Virus record (IMG/VR): IMGVR_UViG_3300044991_001677
Span: 1 to 22,731 of that record
Strand: one strand, 5' to 3'
DNA: 22,731 nt
Source of the DNA: a virus
A model generated the notes under the pieces. That model saw only the letters and a program-made list of their open reading frames with translations, did not search any database and was not told the DNA's origin. A program made the translations under genes and the position numbers. This document shows, piece after piece, positions 22,717-22,731 of this stretch (positions within the stretch are counted from its first letter, which is position 1; each line of letters begins with the position of its first letter).

Positions 22717-22731
22717 GGTTCTCCTGTGGTT

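Noticed and set aside
1-22731. tRNA genes, rRNA genes or insertion sequences
   Set aside because: I saw no cloverleaf-like segments, no rRNA sequence, and no transposase other than the serine recombinase, which has integrase layout.

Overview
The window is a compact, GC-rich stretch of a tailed double-stranded DNA phage or prophage. Every gene I can support reads on the minus strand, so the transcribed order runs from high to low coordinates. Start and stop codons overlap (ATGA, GTGA, TGATG) at most junctions. I see no host housekeeping gene, tRNA, rRNA or CRISPR array, and I cannot name the host. A large serine recombinase implies a temperate phage or an integrated copy.

Layout in transcription order. 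(1) 22716-20069: a small helical DNA-binding-like protein, a helical protein, a protein with two copies of a Cys-rich zinc motif, and a ParB-like protein. (2) 20072-16693: a recombination block with an ERF-type single-strand annealing protein, a DUF669-like presumed ssDNA-binding protein, an SbcC/RecF-like ATPase, and a protein that looks like the RAMP (Cas7/Cas5/Cas6-like) superfamily. (3) 16698-16348: a 351-bp non-coding array of GGCNN pentamers on the transcribed strand, beginning at the stop codon of the RAMP-like gene. It is cut into blocks by 7-nt units. (4) 16312-11979: an unknown 141-aa protein, a small membrane protein, an SF2 helicase and a primase-helicase. (5) 11962-9286: small proteins, a minimal PolX-type nucleotidyltransferase, a Dam-type adenine methylase, a Lar-like zinc protein, a DUF1064-like nuclease and a cluster of palindromes. 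(6) 9323-7387: the serine recombinase and a zinc/HTH regulator-like protein. (7) 7370-1: terminase small and large subunits, portal, scaffold, P22-like coat protein, an exported-looking protein, a Lys/Pro-tailed small protein, and head-completion or connector proteins, running off the left edge.

The genes form a normal phage programme: early DNA handling and replication, then DNA modification and integration, then packaging and head assembly. The part that does not fit a textbook phage is the pair made of the RAMP-like gene and the pentamer array. The array is long, highly ordered, not coding (its 5- and 7-nt units break every frame) and lies on the sense strand of the operon. I treat it, with its flanking genes, as the best candidate for an undescribed system. 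A functional link between array and protein is inference from position and fold resemblance only.
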